Assembly: GCA_000310025.1 (NCBI GenBank)
Contig: FN649729.1
Span: 5,153,273-5,217,272, forward strand
DNA from: Ectocarpus siliculosus
Taxonomy: Eukaryota > Sar > Phaeophyceae > Ectocarpales > Ectocarpaceae
Direction of reading: 5' to 3'
Length of the DNA: 64,000 nucleotides
The translations under genes and the position numbers were made by a program. Within the stretch, counting starts at the first letter, position 1. The number at the start of each line of letters is the position of its first letter. The notes under the pieces were generated by a model that worked only from the letters and a program-made list of their open reading frames with translations, did no database searches and was not told the DNA's origin. This document shows positions 1 through 12,800 of the stretch, piece by piece.

Positions 1-869
1 TCAATAACACTTTTTTCAAACCTTCCAATGATTCTGAAGGCTTGCAGCACGCCCCAGTCTCATTCTATGATACCTCGTGGTGAACCACATAAGTAGGTAA
101 ACACGGCTTCCACTTTCTGTCTTGCGAAGGAATGCCAAACCACCAACGAACTCCTCGTCTGTTCTGGGCGAGACCCCCGAGGACAACTTGCCACGTCCCG
201 TTGTTTGATGTCACAAAATCGCAAGCAATGTGTCAAGAACGTACCGTAAACTACGGAGTTTCCCCCCCCCTAGTACAGATTTCCCCCCCCTCCATTACCT
301 TTTCGGCCTGGAAGCATGGTTTCGTTGATTTAGCCCCGGGGTAGATCATTTTCTACCAAAAAACAAAATCATATATTTGCAGAGTTGCGCTTCGAGCGAG
401 ATTTAGGTGTACCGTTTGTCACTCGCGGGACGACACAAACACCCCCAGCTGCTGTCCTCTTGCTGTCTTTTTTCTCTTCGCCTTCGTTGTTCTTACATTT
501 CTCCTTCTGCTGCTTGTTGAACGCTTGCTCGTACACCTTATCCATCTCAGTTTCGCCACTCTCTCTGTGTGTGGTGTGTGGACCATCATTATTTTGCACA
601 ACCCCCCGGGGTAGCGTTGGAAAAAAAACTAACCCCCGCGGCACGTCAATTCCCCCACGGGGGGGTTGGTTTCAGAAAAAAAACGATCCCCTCCCCGGGC
701 GGAAAACTCCGTAGTTTACGGTATGTAGACGATCCGCGACAACCACCCGCCGTCGTAGCGTCCACTTCCGCATCATGTACATCGCATCATGTCGGTCCTG
801 AGCAGCGGAGCGCCACCTTGCTGGGACTGATCGCAGCGAAACTGACGTGGAGTGTGACTGTGAATCCAG
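1..869. other. Left-edge region, no exon recognised
   Basis: No coding exon could be supported here. The stretch lies upstream of the first recognised exon of the ADCY10-like gene. That exon starts in phase 0 right after a splice acceptor (CCAG at 866-869), so this is probably intron of that gene. Open frames on both strands around 369-714 consist of proline, serine and lysine-rich low-complexity translation of C-runs and T-rich tracts and are not convincing genes. The region holds the inverted-repeat element at 242-723. Confidence 0.5.
242..723. repeat. MITE-like element with 22-base terminal inverted repeats
   Basis: The left end (242-263, TACCGTAAACTACGGAGTTT then CC) is the reverse complement of the right end (701-723), differing only by one extra T. 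The outermost bases TA could be a TA target duplication flanking a CCGTAAACTACGG terminus. The roughly 480-base interior has long C and G runs next to both ends and no open frame resembling a transposase. It looks like a non-autonomous DNA transposon. The family is unknown, and one copy alone cannot prove mobility. Confidence 0.55.
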
Positions 870-3800
870 GTCAACGCATTCTTGGACCTCATTGACAAGG
901 GGGACAACATCACAAACCCGGAGCCGACGGTAGTGGTTATCGAAGGGGCACACGGGACAGGAAAGGCAAGTCCCGTACCGTTGCTGAGAACACGAAGGAT
1001 TGTCTTGTTCATCGATGATGATGTTGAACATCAAGCACTACCGATCGATGGTACCTACGACAGACCACGATGTTTTCGCCATATTCCTGCAGCGACAAAG
1101 GTGCGCGTTCTGGAGGTAGGGGTGGTCGCTCCGAAGTCCAAAGACACCCCCAAACGCCACCGTCCCAAGGTGCAACTCGCTGTGGAGAGCGTTTTTCCCA
1201 ATTTTGTTCTTGGTGTCCTTATCCTTTGGGAAAACCAACCATACGAGATTGAAACAAACTGAGGCAACCGGTTCCTGCTGACAATCCCCAGGAGAATTTT
1301 GTTTCTTCGCGATATTGTGTTGACGTTTCAGCTAATTACTTTGAGTTTTGCGCCAATCGTTCCAAAGTGTTGTGAAACCGTTTGTGCGCGCCTCGGCATC
1401 CTTCAATGGACAAACGGGGTACATCGTCATACAAGACGTACTCACGCGCAGCCTAATCCTCGTACCAATGCGCAGCTTTTGAGTCTGTGGCATTTTCGGT
1501 AAACAACGGAATTGATGTTGCAGAAGCTACTCACAAGCATGTCCACATTACAATATTCCTTGCCCGAACCCCGAACAACCTGCTTGCGCGGATGCCCCGC
1601 CGAAAACGACATCTGGGACAACTGATGTGACCTACCGACAGTCGATGGTTGCGGATCGAGTGAAGAAGTCCGCCTCGCAATTCTTCAGGAGGAAGGTGCG
1701 CCAAGATGTCATGCGGTGGTAGTGTTTGGTTTCCCACAATGTGTCGCCCTCGAAGTTCTTCCCCTGGGCATTTGTCTGTCCTGACTGTCTGGAACAGTAC
1801 GGTTACGAGCTTGAGGATACGTTGAGGGTAAGGGTTAGCCTGGTCCTGAGTGCGGTTGCAGCGCGAGTCCCAATAGTTGTCGCTGTTTCGAGATGTGTCT
1901 GTGCGTTAGCATACGGGCTACTCCAATCAAGTATAGGGTTAGAATAGCCTTCGCGAGAAGAAAATACCAAAGGCAAAGGCACCATATGCTTGTTTGTCGG
2001 TCTTGCAGGTGCATATGTATGCGATGGTCCAAATGCAGTCAGGGACACCCTACGCTGGAGCTAAGGGGATGCTGCGGACAATTTTCGGGCTTGATCACCT
2101 TGGGGATGATGCGCTTGCAATTAAGCAGGCTCTGTTGAAGGTAAAGGAGCATGATCATCCCGCCATGAGGGTACACCATGGCCTGTCATCGATGCAACGC
2201 CCTGGTCAAAGGTAGAGCATGACGTACTCGGTTCACCGTGTCGCTCCGACGTGTGCTGAAGGTGACGTGTGTGTCGATCTCCACGCTAAGAAAGCTAGAT
2301 ATTCTCATTCCCCATTTTGCCGGCGCGGATCACACCCACGCAGATCGTTCGGGAAGTGTATGGAAGCGCCGAGCAACCTACGACAGATGTGGCAATCAGA
2401 GCCTTAAAGGTGGGTTCGGCGTGACAACTCTGGAATGCCTCCAGATGTCCTATGCCGCACTACGTTTCTGAGCGACTTGAGGAGCTCCTCAGCACCGTTC
2501 GTCCTTGTTTTGGGTTGTGATCATTCGATTGAGCCTTCTCGGACCAAGCAGGGGTGCCATACGCGACAAGAAATGCCCCATACCTGACACATTCTTTCAG
2601 TTGAAGAGATAGTGTGGGCATACTAGGGCACGTGTCGCGGGAAAAGGCTCAAATCTTGTGTTCTCAAGGACTCCAGCTGAGCGTGGCCCCCTTGGGCACT
2701 TCCTTCTCACACGATCGATTTCCGCACAAGGAACGAAACACAATCTAATGTATGCTTCTCGGTACACGTACGTTACTTTGTTCCCCATGCCCGCCGTTTT
2801 TTGTTCGACCATGCTCACACTTCGTTAACCCCCTTCCATTTTTACAAATACTCGTCGCAGCTAGGACATGCGTGCATGTCTACCAACGTACCGTTCAGTT
2901 TTAGCCGCAAACATTACATGTGTTTTCCCTCCAGGCGGTACTTGGTGTGGACTTGGGCGGAGAGACCGAGGGCGAGATCCTCCAGGCCGTGCGGAGGCCA
3001 AGCGTTGGGGGACGACTGCCACTTCACGTCGTGCACTCGGTGATTGCTTTACTACAACTGACCCGGTGGTTGATTTGTTGCCCTTACAAACGTTACTTGT
3101 ACTTGATCGGTCATGTTTTGAGGCTACTCGAGTTGCTCTTCCTTGATTCCTTACCATGCGATCATCGTGTCGGGCACATGGTAGTTGTGGTTCCTCCCCG
3201 TCTTCCGCCAGAGTGATGGCCGACTCAACATTGTTTTTTCATCTTTCAGACCCATGTTTATGGTTTCCAAATCTTTATCTTCATTTCTTTGGACAAATGC
3301 TGACTTTTTCGACCTTTTGGGCAGTCTGCCTTCCGAATGAATGCGAATCAGCTGTTCGACCTTTGAGAATAGTCACAGCTTTGCCTGAGATGTATACAGG
3401 CCGCCTATTTGTTTTGCGAGGGTCCACGTTTGATTTTTTTCCAGCAGTTCAAGATGTGCAAGATTCGGCCTGAAGACCACCTCGGAGCAAATCTTGGGCC
3501 AAGATCTGTCCAAAAGCTGGTGTTGGAAAAATCTTGCGTGAAAATTGTGCATCTTGAAAAAATCAAACGTGGGCCCTGGCGAAACAAATAGGCGATCTGT
3601 AGACATCTCAGCCAAAGCTGTGACTATTTTCAAAGGTCGAACAGCTGATTCGCATTCGTTCGGGAGGCAGACTGCCCAAAAGGTCGAAAAAGTCAACATT
3701 TTTCCAAAGAAAGGAAGATAAAGATTTGGAAACCATAAACATGGGCCTCAGTCACCATCGCTGATTTCGGCGAATCTCGTGAAGCCGCTAGTTATTGCGG

Positions 3801-6800
3801 TCGCGAACAGCTGTGAAAAAGGCATGGGTTGAAACCCACACCGCAGTCAGCAGTTCTCCACATTTCAATTTTTCAGGTATTGCGGCGAGCTCGTCCCAAA
3901 GAGGTTTCTCGCTCTAGGGTGTCACCTACAGTACATCGCTGCTGCTTGAGTTGTGTGTCTCCATTCAATTTCTTTCCTTTCTGCGGGGGTAGGCATAACA
4001 AACTCATGGCCAGCAGCTCCGGATTTGCAGAACGGCGCGATACTCATTAACTCAACGAAACGTGTCTTCCGGAATGTTCAATACCCTAGTCTTTACAATG
4101 TTGTCGATCCGCTATTGCCGAGCACTTCTTTCATTAAACACCGCCCTTCGAATACCCCATTTACTTCATTAGCTAGCCTTCACCGTCCTTGTTTCCTGTT
4201 GTTTTGCCTTACATGGATGCTTGCCTTGTCCGGGCGTCCCATGCAAGGTTATCTCGGAGCTGGCTACACACGCGCTAGGGAACTTGCCCGCCGTGTTTAT
4301 TTTGGACAACGTGCACCTCATGGATAAGATGAGCTGGAAGCTTCTCATTCAGGTGCACGACAATTTCGCAGGACTCCGTAAGTTACATCTGAACACGTTA
4401 CGACAGCACGTTTTGACTTCGCGGGATGCTTTGCATATACTAGCACCTTGGGTTCTCGGGTAACGATTTTCTGTTTGTCTCCCACCTGTGACTAGTCAGT
4501 GATAAGGTGCCTCCTCTAACACTGCGCGCTGCTATGACCCGCAGCTACTGTACTGCCCTCTGCGGCTGCTGCTGGTCCTGACGGCCACACCGGTGGAGGA
4601 AGACATCCAGAAGAAGAAAAATCTGTTTCACGCGAAAAAGAAGAGTCAGATAACAAGCCCGACCGCAAAAGCGGAGCGGGCATCAGAGGGGCCGAACTTC
4701 GTGTGGCACGGTGATCATGGTGAGAGGGACTGTGTAGTTTTCTGGCAATCACCAGGACAGTCAAATTCACGCCTTTTTTTATTGTGGGATAAGTAGTCGT
4801 GTTGTTGGTATGATAGCAGTGACTTTTCAAATCGGCAGCCAAATCCTTTCGCCTCTTGTTTGTTTGTGAGCTAATTTCTCCGTTCATGACTTCTGTTTCA
4901 CGTGCAGGCGAGACTCACTTGCACATGCAGCAGTACATTCGGGCCACCCAGCTGCCGATCACGACGAAATTCTCTCTTAGCCCCTTTTCCAAGGAAGAGG
5001 TGAGCGAGAATGAGCATGTCCCCCAGGCTCCTTAGTAGAATGATCGTTTCGCTGTCGTTACTCATGTGTTCGCCACACGTAGTGGAGGCAGGCGAAGTGC
5101 GTTGTTGTTTCTTTTATCTTCCCCGGGTGAATGTCCACTCTTTGCCTCTTCTAGAGGGAAAAATCAAACAGCACGACTGCAGCCGTTGAAAAGCGTCCAC
5201 AAGTGAATTCTACCACGTCAGATGCATGGGGCGGTGCTTGCGGTTGAGGAGGTGGCAGTCGGTAACACTCTTGTCCCTCTTTCAGCTTCTTGCAAATAAA
5301 ATCGTTTGTCCGTTCCACAATTATGAGAGGAGCTCATCCAGGAAAACACGAAAACATCCAGGAACCCCCGTCGCTCGACTTGATTATTGTTGCGTGGCTC
5401 CGCAGTTACGCCAACTGCTTCAACATACCCTTGCGCCCCAAGATAGGGCGGGTATCACAGAACCGTTAGTCGACACAGTGTACAGCCTATCCGGTGGGAA
5501 CCCCTACTGGTGAGTTGACCTCGCCAGACGCGTTTGGGTTAGGGATGGGACTGCGCGTGATGGCTTTCAGAGCTGTTCCTCGTGGCATGGACGCTTGCGC
5601 AGTTACGGTCGGAGACAACAACGTGTGTTTGCGTGTGTTGTCGACTTTCGGCGCCAGTAGAGCGGCAACTACATGCAGGTATAGCGTTCACAGCACACTG
5701 CTCGGTGTGGTATTGGCGAATAGTATCCTACACCTGAGAACACCTGAGAAGGACAACTGAGTGTTTGAGAAGGGACTACTCCACGAAATGACGGCGATGA
5801 TTACAATAACGACCGGTTTGGCTGACTTGACGGCATGTCTCGCGGAGAAGCGGCGTTAGTATCAGCTTCGAGGAGCAGTCGAGGAGCGGGGCGGCTCAGA
5901 TCGCAGCCATTGACTTTGAGACATTCAAATCGAGAAGGGGAACATCCTATAATAGTAGTACTCCCTGTTCTCTCCTACGGCTGATTGACCTCCGATGGGG
6001 GTTGCCTCGAGGATTCTAGCAATGCATGAAAAAATTCGGTATTGGAAGAAAATAAACCCGTTTAAGTTGCACCTCAGCAGTCGCCGCACCTGTCCGCCCT
6101 CTCCATATCAACAGGGAAGCACAGGGAAACTTTCGTTACTGTCTGGTAGCCTCGATTAACCACGAAAATAAGCTGAGACTGTGACCACGGGCCCAGAAAC
6201 TGGATCAACAACCTATGGCCCAAACACCAAGCAAATAGCGTACAGAATATAGTCATTGAAACCGGTATCAATCTATTGCTTATTGCGAAGGTGCGTTGAG
6301 GTGGTGCGGTTCATCAAAGAAAACAGCGTGGGGATTTTTATGAGCCGAATAGCGGTACAGGAATCCGGGGGTGGCGGCGAGGACAGCGGAACTGTCAACG
6401 GCTCTGCCGTCAGCTCTCCCGAGGAGGCCATGATGGGACGGATGGGCATCCTCGTAGTCTGCCGTTTTGAGCGACTTCTGGTGGAAGAACAGGTGCGTAT
6501 CTCAGCACCATCATGTATATCGGCGTTTGTGCTTCACTTGTGAGATAAAATTACATAGTTTATTGGCCACGTGCAGCAGAGGTAATGCATAGCCTACCCC
6601 AAACATTTCATTGGATGTTCGACAGACAAAAATCAACCAGACCGATCCCGCTTGCCACCCTTCGCAAGGTGCTGACGAATAGTCATATCTTGTCACCTAT
6701 GTTTCTTCTCGCGGCAGTCGGTCGTGCGATACGCGTCTGTCGCTGGCTTGGAGTTCTCGATGGACCTACTGCATGCGGTCCTCCCGAGAAATATCCGGCC

Positions 6801-9800
6801 CCAGCTGGACCTTATCATTCAGGCAAGGGAGCGATCCTCAAGTGTTACGTTGCGTACGCCTTGCGCAGACAGGTCACTTGGCGCTCTAACTTATTGCAGA
6901 TTTGAAACCACATTGGAAAGTTCTCTCTTGTTGAGCCTTATTTTCGACACTTGCGTTGGGTATCCGGGCATATTTTTGGAGCGGTTCCCCAGCGATTGAT
7001 GGGGGCCGAGACGCTCGTCGTCGTACATACCTCAAGTAAGCACGGCACGCGGATCTCGGTCCAAGTAGATTCTGGCAACATCGGACCAAACCAAAAATTA
7101 CCCTGCGCTGTCCCTAAAGCTCGGTCTCGACTATTTCACATCTCAGTCCAACAAGCTTCTTCGCCTATTTTTCCTAACCCTGAAAACCCGCTTACACTCC
7201 GAGAGCGCTAAGAGTGCTTCACGTCCTCCATCTCGTAACTTTATTCAGGCCTGCCTCAAACCGTTTCGTCAGCTGTTTCACAAAACGCATCCCGGACCCC
7301 AATTTTCTTTCTCACGACATGCCAGGCTCTTGTCACGGCGAGGTTCGTGGTGTATTCCCGGCATACCTACTACAAGTTCCGGAACTCGATGGTGCACATG
7401 GTGCTGTATAACCTCACCCCGGCTTCCAGTCGGAAGCGAATGCACAAGGTAAGATGGCATGCAACCACAGCTGGACTAGAGTTAGGACCAGGACTAGTTC
7501 TTAGGGTTAGGTTAGGGTTAGGGTTAGGGTTCGGGTTCTGGTTAGGGTTAATGTCTGACAAAGCAGCACGTTGACGGGCATTAACGTGAATGGGCCTTGG
7601 CTATTGTCTTACCCATCTAGTCGCAATATCTTTGAGATACGCTGTGTGTCGGAAAATTGCAGCCTTGTACGTCTGATCGGTCTAAGGTTGAGAAATGTAG
7701 CGTTTTCCTCGTCGCCAACCGAAACAGGATATTTGAATCGGTGACATGATTTTGCAAATGGAGGGGGAGGCCTCTTGTGAAGATGGAGGAAATGGATGAC
7801 GTAGAACACGACACAAAGAGGAACGTCGCTCTTTGTGGATGTCGCAACGAGCCAGACCTTACGAATGTTTTGCAAGCCTAGAGAGAGGGCTAGCGAACCC
7901 AGCAGTCTGGATACAAATCCTCGCGCTCCCTTTACCCAACAGGCTGTTGCACAGCACTATATCATGAGCCATGGGCAGGACCCACTCTATCTCCCGGTCA
8001 TGACCTACCATCTCCTTCAAGCGCGGGTGAGCCATATGAAAGTACGACGTGCGTCTTCTTCGTGCATCCTATGTCGAGAGGCAGGGCCGCCTGCACTCTA
8101 AGAAACGTAGAGATCGCCGTCGAAAACACAACCCTGGTGTTGGTCAAGGAAGACGAGCGGTAGCAACGAGGGCCAATGTTGATGAACCCACCTGCGCTGA
8201 AAGTTGTGCTTTCCCTTTGGAGTTTGTGAACAACCGTTCGTGTTGCAATCCAGGTGGATCCTAAGCAAGCGGTGACGTTCGTGTGTAGGACAGCGGCGCA
8301 CGCTCTCGTGGCGCTGTGTTACGAGGACTGCATGGAGGCACTGGAGAAAGCGATCGAGTTTGTGAGCTGCACTTCGGACATTCACGCGGTAGGAAAACGA
8401 CAGGACTGAAACTCTGCGTCTGTCTGTGGTTTGGTCTTCTGTGTGACGAGGTGGATGTTGACATGTATGCCACTATCGCCCTGTGGTTCAGCATGGCCGT
8501 TATCGCGCCGTGTGGTATGAACTTGGTCTGAGCTTCCCGAACAGGTTTGTCCAGTTAAAAGGACGGGAAAGGATCGCCGACGATAAATATCTTCGACAAT
8601 TTGCTGGCCCATGTTACAAGTGAGAAAGCATCGTGCCTGCAATTTGGCCGCTCTGTTGCTCAACCTGTCGCTTATCGACATATTTATTTTCTTGTTGGCC
8701 CGTGACGCTACCCCTTAGGTGATGTTCGTCCACCACTACATTTCGACGATGCACGAGATGGGGCATACGATGTTGCGAAACGGCAGCCTCGGAGCTGGGG
8801 GCTCACAGACCGAACGAGAAGGGGAGGGCGACCCAAATGCAAGAAACAGAGAAACAACTACCGCCAAAGAGACAGATAGTGGTCGAAAGCAAGGGCCAAG
8901 ACGCAGAGCCAGCAGTGGCGCCAAAGAGAATAGTAGCGGTCGAACAATAGGGTCATGGCTAGGAGGAATCGAGGGTCGAGTGCAAGTGCCGATTAAACCA
9001 GCACAAGAGTCAAGTAGTGGGCGACAGGGGGTGTCAGAGAAACCGAGGGCGGGGAGACCAGGACCAGGGCAAGGGGGGGCAATGACGGGAGACGGGAGCT
9101 TCGAGCTTTTGCCTGAGGACTCGGAAAGAAGGATGTCCGAGGTGTGTGTGGTGGTTGCAGCCATTTAACTTGCTCATAATTTTCGAGTCAACCATCGCGC
9201 TCCTCTTCCTCTTTGTATGTCTCCGCGCTTCTATCTTTAGTGATCACGCAGAAAGCCAGATCTCCTGCACGCGTGGTTAAACGTACCTGGTAGTGGTTTC
9301 TCCCTTGAAATACAGCAGCCACAATTGGCACAAAACCAAGAGCCCGCGGTTCGTTGTCGATTCCTCGAGCAGATTACCAACAAGTTTCACGGTCAACGTT
9401 CGCGTTTCCGCTTGACCTGCAATGATTGGTTGCATCTCAAGCTGCGCAAAAAGTTAGTACCAGGGTGGTTGTCCCATTGTCCCACAAGGGGTTGTCATGT
9501 TGGCTGCTTGTACATATATTGACCCATAGACTATGGCCATGTCTTTGCTGCTGTAAAACGCGTATGGCATGTCATCGCAGGTTGGATCAAATGTATCGGT
9601 GGTCGCGACCGGAACTCAAACACAAGCACTGGGCATCCGCATTGCGAGGCTAAAAAAACTCCTAAAAGAGCCGCACGCCAGGCTTTGTTCAGCGGGACAG
9701 TTTTGCCCGACGCTGCAGGACGTCTTTCCTTCCCCTCGACGACAAGCGGTAAGCATTACCCCGCCCCGAACCCTTGCCCGGTCTCTTGAGGGGACCAGCC

Positions 9801-12800
9801 TGAAAGCGTAGCACACAACACGAGCCTTTCTGGGGAAGGGAAGTTTCTGCTTAGCTGAGTACTTGATATTTTTGTTAACGTGGTGCGAGTTTGAGTTGAG
9901 ACTACCGTAAGCAGTCTACAGTGTTTGCGTAGGTCTGAAACAGTGATACGGTGTACAAGGGTTGCATACCGTTACCTGAGTTTGGAATACAAACAGAAGA
10001 ATATACATCTCCTAGTACACTTGACTCAGGTTGGAAAGATCAAGTTTATGCCGTTCTCCCAGTTCGCGTGCTTTCAAAGTTTCCCTGTTGTTTCACTTTG
10101 GCCGCAAATCACGGTGAACAGTTGAAAAATATGTTTCACTATTGTTTCGCGACAATTGCACACGCTACATCCTCCTTGACCCCATTCCCAAACTTAGGCG
10201 GACGACGATTATGCCGACTCGCTGCTCAAGCACTCAGCGTCCATGTCACCTCGGTCTCCGAAGAACACGTTTTCTGGTTCCGGCGGGGCATCCGACTTTT
10301 TCGAGGAACCGGTCGAGACGGGGGGAACCGACATGATAATGGACGAGACGCTTTCGTGGTTGGCGGGGGGTAACAACAACGACAAGGGCGGCGAAGACGA
10401 CAAGAATGATGACGATGGCCACAACACAGCCGGTGGAAATCCCGCCCGACCTGCCGGTAACGTCTCGAGAACCCATTCCAACTTGAATGAAGAGGACGAG
10501 CTCTGTGGAAGATCTGTGAGTTCTTCGAAGCCCTATACCGACCTTCCTTCGGACGGACGGAGGTCTGGAGCGCTCACCTCGGTGGGGTGGGAAGTGGCCC
10601 ATCTGCTTCATGTTTGCCTGGGGCGCTACCTCCAGCCAGGCGGGCCGTCACCGGGGGTGAGACTAAAAATGAAAAGAAATATGGAAACGAATCGAGGTAG
10701 AGTTTCCGAGAGTCAACGTCGTTGCTTGTTGCCAAGGGTGTTGTGCTTGAGATTGCTGTTGTGGTTGCCGATGTTGCTTCGGGTGAACCTGAGGAGGCCT
10801 CGAATTCCCTACTGCCCGTGTGCTGTTGCAATTTCCGCAGAGACAGTCGTTTTAATCGTATGCCCAAAATATTGCAAAGGCGTACGTGATCTGGTCGCTC
10901 GCGACGGCCTTCACTCCCCCGCAGGAGAACAAGGTAGCAACGTTTGAGGCCTTAAAAGAGCAACGAATGTGCCCATCTATGTCGTCACAGCAAGAAAACA
11001 ACTGCTGTTTCTTGAAGACTTACCTTTTGACCACAACAAGAGCGGGTGGTATCGTTGCTGCTATTGTCGTAGTCTAGTAGGACCGTTCTCACCTCAGTTC
11101 AGAAGCTGCCGCACATTATTTGAGGAATAAGAACAGGTTGCATGTTGAAGAGAACACCAACAACAACCACAACCACAACCACGATCGCGACGATGACGAT
11201 AATGGGACTAGAACATACAGCGCGCTTGGGTGTTCGAAAGTTGTCTACAAGTATCTTCTGTGAATGCCCGACGAACACGCAACAAAAGATTTAATTGTAC
11301 ACCCTCGAGCCGAGGCCCCTCAGACATGGCTATAGAAGCTACGATATTCACAATTATCCCAACTCCCTTCAACTCTGTGGAGATAAGATACAAGTAGCAG
11401 CATGGCCATGGGTTTACGGGAATCAGCGCGCAGACGGGTTCCCCGCGGAACCGGTGTTGGTGTAGGTACCTTAAGAGGAAATAAGGTAAAGATCTGATCC
11501 GTGCTTCCACGTCGTTATCACTGTGTACCATCTCTGCAGGGCCCAGAAACGGCCGATGGAAGCTTCTCGATTTCCATGCATCGGCTTCCGCCAGAAGCGG
11601 GGGACGGCGCTGAACTTCCAGGCCAGGTGCCAAGGGCATTAATGTGTATCATTGTTGATATTGCCTTCTTTGTGACCAATGTCGCCTAGACTGTATACAT
11701 ACCCGGTGCTGATCTGCAAAGAAAGGAGGCACGTTGTCTGTGAGAGTCGGGGCTCGGGCGACGTCAGGTGAGGGGGGCGACGGAGGCTGGAGGCGGAAGC
11801 AGAAGGGCAAAGATGTGATAAATAGCATTGTGTCCACCAGCGAAAGCAATAATGTTCAGAAATACCTATTACTAATAGCTATTGTCTCTTCGGAAGAAAA
11901 GGTCTCAAGCGTTAGAGGCGTTGTGCTATTTAACGGCACTACGTACATCAGTTTGAAGGTTACGAAGCGATGACAAGAGAACGAAGCGATCTGCAGCACG
12001 ATATATTATGTCAGAGACAGGTACTACTACCGGTATGGTGCATCCTCACATGAACCGTCAGAGCAACACCAGGGATTGACAGAAAACGCATGGGTTTTTT
12101 TAATAAACGATAAGACAACGGCTACCAAAATGACGCAGACTCTCGGTATCACCTTGGCTTCCAGATTCCAGCACAAATTAACGTGGTAGACGATATACAC
12201 AACCAACTGTCATTTCAGGAGAGCGATGACGATGGGATCAGTCGGAGGATATCACACGATGAGACTGACATGCCAAGGTACGGACCGAGGACGGGTCACC
12301 CAGGCGCAGCTGGCATGCGGAAAATCCGATCGAAGGTGACCAGAACTTGAGACAGTGGCCCTTGGCAACAAACGAAATTTCGTAGTGTAGTCGATCAGAT
12401 CGGTTTGTGCCTACAGAACGCGCCACCACTTGAGTACCACTTCGCAGTTATCGCTAGGAACTTTAGCCTGAAAAACTTCAACGTGTGAGAATTTGGCCAT
12501 AAGAACAGGTGCTGAGTCAAGATGCCTAAACACTAAAACCTAAATAGTCGCCGTGGGGGTACCCCATAGACAAAAACGAAAGGAGCCTCGGCCAAACAAA
12601 GAGGTTCTTAAGTGGTGGCGCGTTAGGTATTGCACCTCAGAAGCTGTGTTTTTACACAAAAAAATGCCGTTTCGCACATGTTGCTGTTGCCGAACGACAA
12701 CACGGACACGAGCGAGCAGGAATATTAACATATGAACCGGTGATACAAGACATGAGTGGGACGTTTCTGTGCTCACACAAGTAATGATGCGCCTCTAGTC

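Noticed and set aside
369..714. Overlapping open frames on both strands, 90-109 codons
   Set aside because: Low-complexity translation of C/T-rich sequence within an inverted-repeat element; no start context or homology.
1091..1117. Possible microexon TKVRVLE completing Walker A
   Set aside because: The phase does not match the preceding exon; the exon 1642-1695 (SMVADRVKK...) matches both phases and restores GTGKS.
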